64,000 bases of DNA from Ampelocalamus luodianensis. Taxonomy: Eukaryota > Streptophyta > Magnoliopsida > Poales > Poaceae. The stretch covers positions 501,001 to 565,000 of the forward strand of contig CM070629.1 of assembly GCA_036346255.1 (NCBI GenBank), written 5' to 3'. Shown one piece after another: positions 61,178 to 64,000 of this stretch. A program made the translations under genes and the position numbers. The notes under the pieces were generated by a model that ran no database searches, had not been told where the DNA came from, and saw nothing but the letters and a program-made list of their open reading frames with translations. How positions within the stretch are numbered: the first letter of the stretch is position 1; each line of letters opens with the position of its first letter.

Positions 61178-62804
61178 CTACAGGTGGAAATAAAAACCGC
61201 GTTGTAGATGAGTATGTTGCAACGTTTCACTTATCATTGATTCAATGGCAGCCCCTGGCTCCTGTATATATATGAGGCCGTAATCGATGCAATGAGGATA
61301 TGAAGCGAAGCTACTACGCATGAGATGAGAGTGCACATACTACTGTTGCTATTGTACATTCTCTACTATCAAACAAATGTGACAGGGAATTAGCAATAGA
61401 AATGATGTTGTGCGAAAGCATATAAAAGGCACACACGCATAAAAGTATTATCAGTTCTCTGATCATCAACAGAACACTAAAAGTAGAAGGATGAGAGGAG
61501 AGAAAAGTGATATAGAATGGTGGCCTACATCGTACAAAAGGGTACCCCTACACGTGGTAAGTGGATGGATCGAGCGGCATCAAAGAGGTACGCAAATTCA
61601 CTGTCTCTTGGTTGAATCAAATTGTGCTTAAGATCCTAGGACATGATTGTATCAGAGCATATGGTTGTAGTTTTTCATTTGCTGATAACGTGTCACGATC
61701 TTTCCTTCCTTCTATAACCCCACTAATTCTTCTTTTGCAATTTTCCCCCTCACTTTTTTTTGTGAAACGTACATACTCTTTCTTTAGCCTTAGGCACTTA
61801 GGTTTTATGCATGATGATGATCTCATGATTTTATTTGTGGGTGATCTCTCAATAGATCTTTGTCATTGTAAAATCGGCATTGCTGCCATTCTCTGTGGCC
61901 AGTACTTTTATGCACACGTAACATACACCATTTTTCTTTAACACGGTTCATTTCATCATTCTTATATCATAAAATAAGGTATCCTGCAGTGACGCACGAG
62001 GAATCATCTAGTTTAAAATATACTAATGTAGCACTCTCTTTTGTGTATTATAACCCTCTTTATAACTGCCAACTGTAAGATAGCCTAGCGGCGAGGCACT
62101 TTGTCTCTCTGGCTGATCACCAGGAACCACATGTTTAATGGGTTATTTATGTGTATTTTCCACTATAGTTTTCCGGGTTTTTGAACCCGTGACTTGTAGC
62201 CAACATCTAAAAACCTCTTTTACTAACTATTTCTACATAGGTGAAGCTGACCGGAATTGAATCTATTGATCTCTAGCTCTTCACCCTTTTTTTAGTCTAG
62301 GAGTTTGATATATTTTAAATCACCAAAGGATTAGATTAACCATGCAATGAGCAACCTCGCAAGAATTTTAGTGCCTCGGTACACCGCTGCAGGTTTGGCT
62401 TGTTTTGGGCACAAATGGGCAACACCATTTTGGATGTCTACATACAAAACATAGATCAAAAGAACTGAAATTTCTGCTAAGTTCCTGTATGATTGGTGAT
62501 ATCACTGCTCTAGAATTACGTAGATTGACGAGTTCCTAAATTTCGGTTTCCGTTGGTTCTTCCACAGATTGACGAGTCCCTACTCCCTGGTACTAGTAGT
62601 CGTCGGTTTCCAAGACTACTAGCCGTCGTGGTATCAAGGCCAAAGGTGCTGGGCTCGAGACCTAGCTGTTACCATTTTAAGAAACAAAAATTATGATGGC
62701 TGAGGGCTCAAGTGGTGCAGTCAGCCAGAGAGACCAAGAAAGCCCTAGATGTGGACCTGGCTATGGCTAGGTCGACAGTCGAAACTACCTCGTGTGCAAC
62801 CACC
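61178..62804. other. Intergenic DNA
   Basis: No gene was recognised. Positions 62625-62675 (GTGGTATCAAGGCC then GGGCTCGAGACCTAG) vaguely resemble a tRNA-derived SINE head but cannot be supported. Confidence 0.4.
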
Positions 62805-63928
62805 AACTAATTATTATTATCTTTATTTCCCAAACATTAGTGCACCCGCATAAACAGTGCATGATGCTATAGTATCACACGTGCTATTCAAGCTCGTGAA
62901 CAATATTCCCACACCACACGTGACAACTTCTCACCCCTTCGGCAACAACTCGTCCTCGAGCTGTGGCGGCGATCATAGCAGAGCCCTAGGTGACCCCATG
63001 TTCACAAGAGGTTACGATGGCGACATGAATCCTAATCCTTAGAGATCGTTGCCTACACGCGCGGTTGCGACAAACTCACCTTTTGTTGTGTGCAGGCATG
63101 GCATCAACCTTGCCAGTGTTACGGTGGCCACAATGTACTTCGGCAGGGCCGCTGTGGCCTCCAGCAGCTTTGTGGCAAGACGTGACAGCATCGCTAAAGG
63201 TTTTGGCTCTGCCGCGGCAGGCTTCGATGACGCCATGGCAGAATACGGTAGCGCCATGGCAAGTTCCGATAATGTCACTGTAGTTGCTGGAAACGCCGCC
63301 GCCTCTTGTTGCACATTCTTCTCCTCCTGATCCGCAATCATCTTCTCTAAAGTAACATGAATGTTGAAGAAGATAGTCGTCATCTTCTTGTCGTTGTCGT
63401 TGGTACTCATAGCCACCTTGTTGGTGTTAGCCTTTATTATGGCCAACGAATCGGTGGTAGACCTGATGATTTGACATGTTGCCATCACCATGATAGCAGA
63501 AGTTGTGGAAAGGGATCAACTGCTCTGATACCGAATGTCACGAATCTTAGTTCATAACAGGGTAAACATCGCCGGGAATAAGGTCGAACAATGTTGTCTT
63601 GATTGGATAAGATTAGACTATAGACTGAGATGATAGAACCTTAGAAGAGAGACCAGATTAATTTATTTTTCTTGCTTGATTGATAATGCATACAAGCTTA
63701 CCTTTTTACAGGGATAACTCGACTTGAGCCATACAAAACAATATCTATTTGTAAGGAAACATGTCTCTTACGGATGAAATATATCTCTAAAGAAGTAAGC
63801 CTAACTAACAAGGAAACTAACTATTATTATCTCTATTTCCCAACTACTAATGCACCTGCAGGCTGACATAAACAGTGCATGGTGCTACCCATATTGTTCA
63901 TGCTCATGAACAGTATTTTCGGGTGACA
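62805..63928 (-). mobile_element. Small LTR retrotransposon remnant, 3' LTR truncated
   Basis: On the - strand the 5' LTR is 63928-63536 (393 bp, starting TGTCACCC and ending GTGACA). It is followed by GGTATCAGAGCAG (63532-63520), matching the initiator tRNA-Met primer-binding site. A purine tract (GAAGGGGTGAGAAGT, 62940-62926) sits just before the 3' LTR. Only about 120 bp of that LTR remain (62925-62805), recognisable by CTATTTCCCAA, AAACAGTGCATG(A/G)TGCTA and GAACA(A/G)TATT. The interior is only about 600 bp and holds one 150-codon frame. The element is non-autonomous. Confidence 0.8.
63039..63491 (-). CDS. Uncharacterised frame inside the LTR element
   Basis: An uninterrupted 150-codon frame starts 29 bp inside the primer-binding site and fills most of the element interior. 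It is Ala/Thr/Met-rich with MVMATCQIIRSTTDSLAIIK at the start and a possible short amphipathic helix (NIHVTLEKMIADQEEKN). No zinc knuckle, protease or polymerase motif is present. It may be a remnant of a gag N-terminus or simply a chance frame. I do not recognise a family. Confidence 0.35.
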   Translation of the reverse strand: MVMATCQIIRSTTDSLAIIKANTNKVAMSTNDNDKKMTTIFFNIHVTLEKMIADQEEKNVQQEAAAFPATTVTLSELAMALPYSAMASSKPAAAEPKPLAMLSRLATKLLEATAALPKYIVATVTLARLMPCLHTTKGEFVATARVGNDL

Positions 63929-64000
63929 TTTGAAGCGTTCAAAAAAAAAAAAAAACATACGTAGAGCTGGGGATGTTGTTTAGCCATGAAAATTTTCTGG

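Noticed and set aside
62625..62675. tRNA-like A-box/B-box pair (possible SINE)
   Set aside because: The B box deviates (GGGCTCGAGACCT), and no tail or target duplication was found.

Overview
The window is nuclear DNA from a flowering plant, almost certainly a grass. The evidence is split genes with GT-AG introns, an FRA1/BC12-type kinesin, Tourist-like MITEs with TAA/TTA target duplications, a tRNA-derived SINE of the kind common in grasses, and a CACTA transposon end built of TTTGCCGAGTG repeats. I would guess a panicoid grass, but this is inference. I see no bacterial, viral, CRISPR or prophage content.

Layout. Positions 1-20 kb hold no recognisable cellular gene. This part is a mosaic of transposon remnants: a hAT-like end, a TIR element, a gypsy-like LTR, a CACTA end, Tourist MITEs, a collapsed Ty1/copia element, a LINE tail and one large LTR with a primer-binding site. 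Positions 21.4-33.1 kb on the + strand carry a 25-exon kinesin-4 gene of the FRA1/BC12 type. I reconstruct 1035 residues, and its introns have absorbed a SINE, a Mutator-like element and a nested TIR element. A tRNA-Glu(CTC) gene lies at 35.0 kb, just downstream of a perfect 28-bp hairpin. Two paralogous three-exon genes for small WIYLD-domain proteins (205 and 219 residues) lie in tandem on the - strand at 37.7-40.6 and 47.2-49.0 kb. Between them is a 311-bp tandem duplication, one copy of which holds a Mutator-like MITE. A frameshifted gene fragment resembling the coiled-coil half of a TRAIP-like E3 ligase sits at 50.6-51.3 kb. Positions 52.7-57.7 kb on the - strand encode a nine-exon cytoplasmic poly(A)-binding protein (643 residues) with an A-tract-rich leader. 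Upstream of it are decayed tandem repeats and an inverted 44-bp scrap of its own first exon. At 59.9-61.2 kb is a 5'-truncated CBSX-type (CBS-domain) pseudogene, and the window ends in a small LTR element.

The genes do not form one pathway. The kinesin acts in cortical microtubule and cell-wall organisation, PABP in mRNA translation and stability, and the WIYLD proteins probably in the nucleus. Exon boundaries were set by eye from reading-frame continuity, splice dinucleotides and remembered family conservation. UTR ends and transcription starts are not determined. The most informative signals are the built-in empty site for the MITE, the A-tracts and telo boxes around the PABP start, the inverted PABP exon scrap, and the conserved tail shared by the two WIYLD paralogues.
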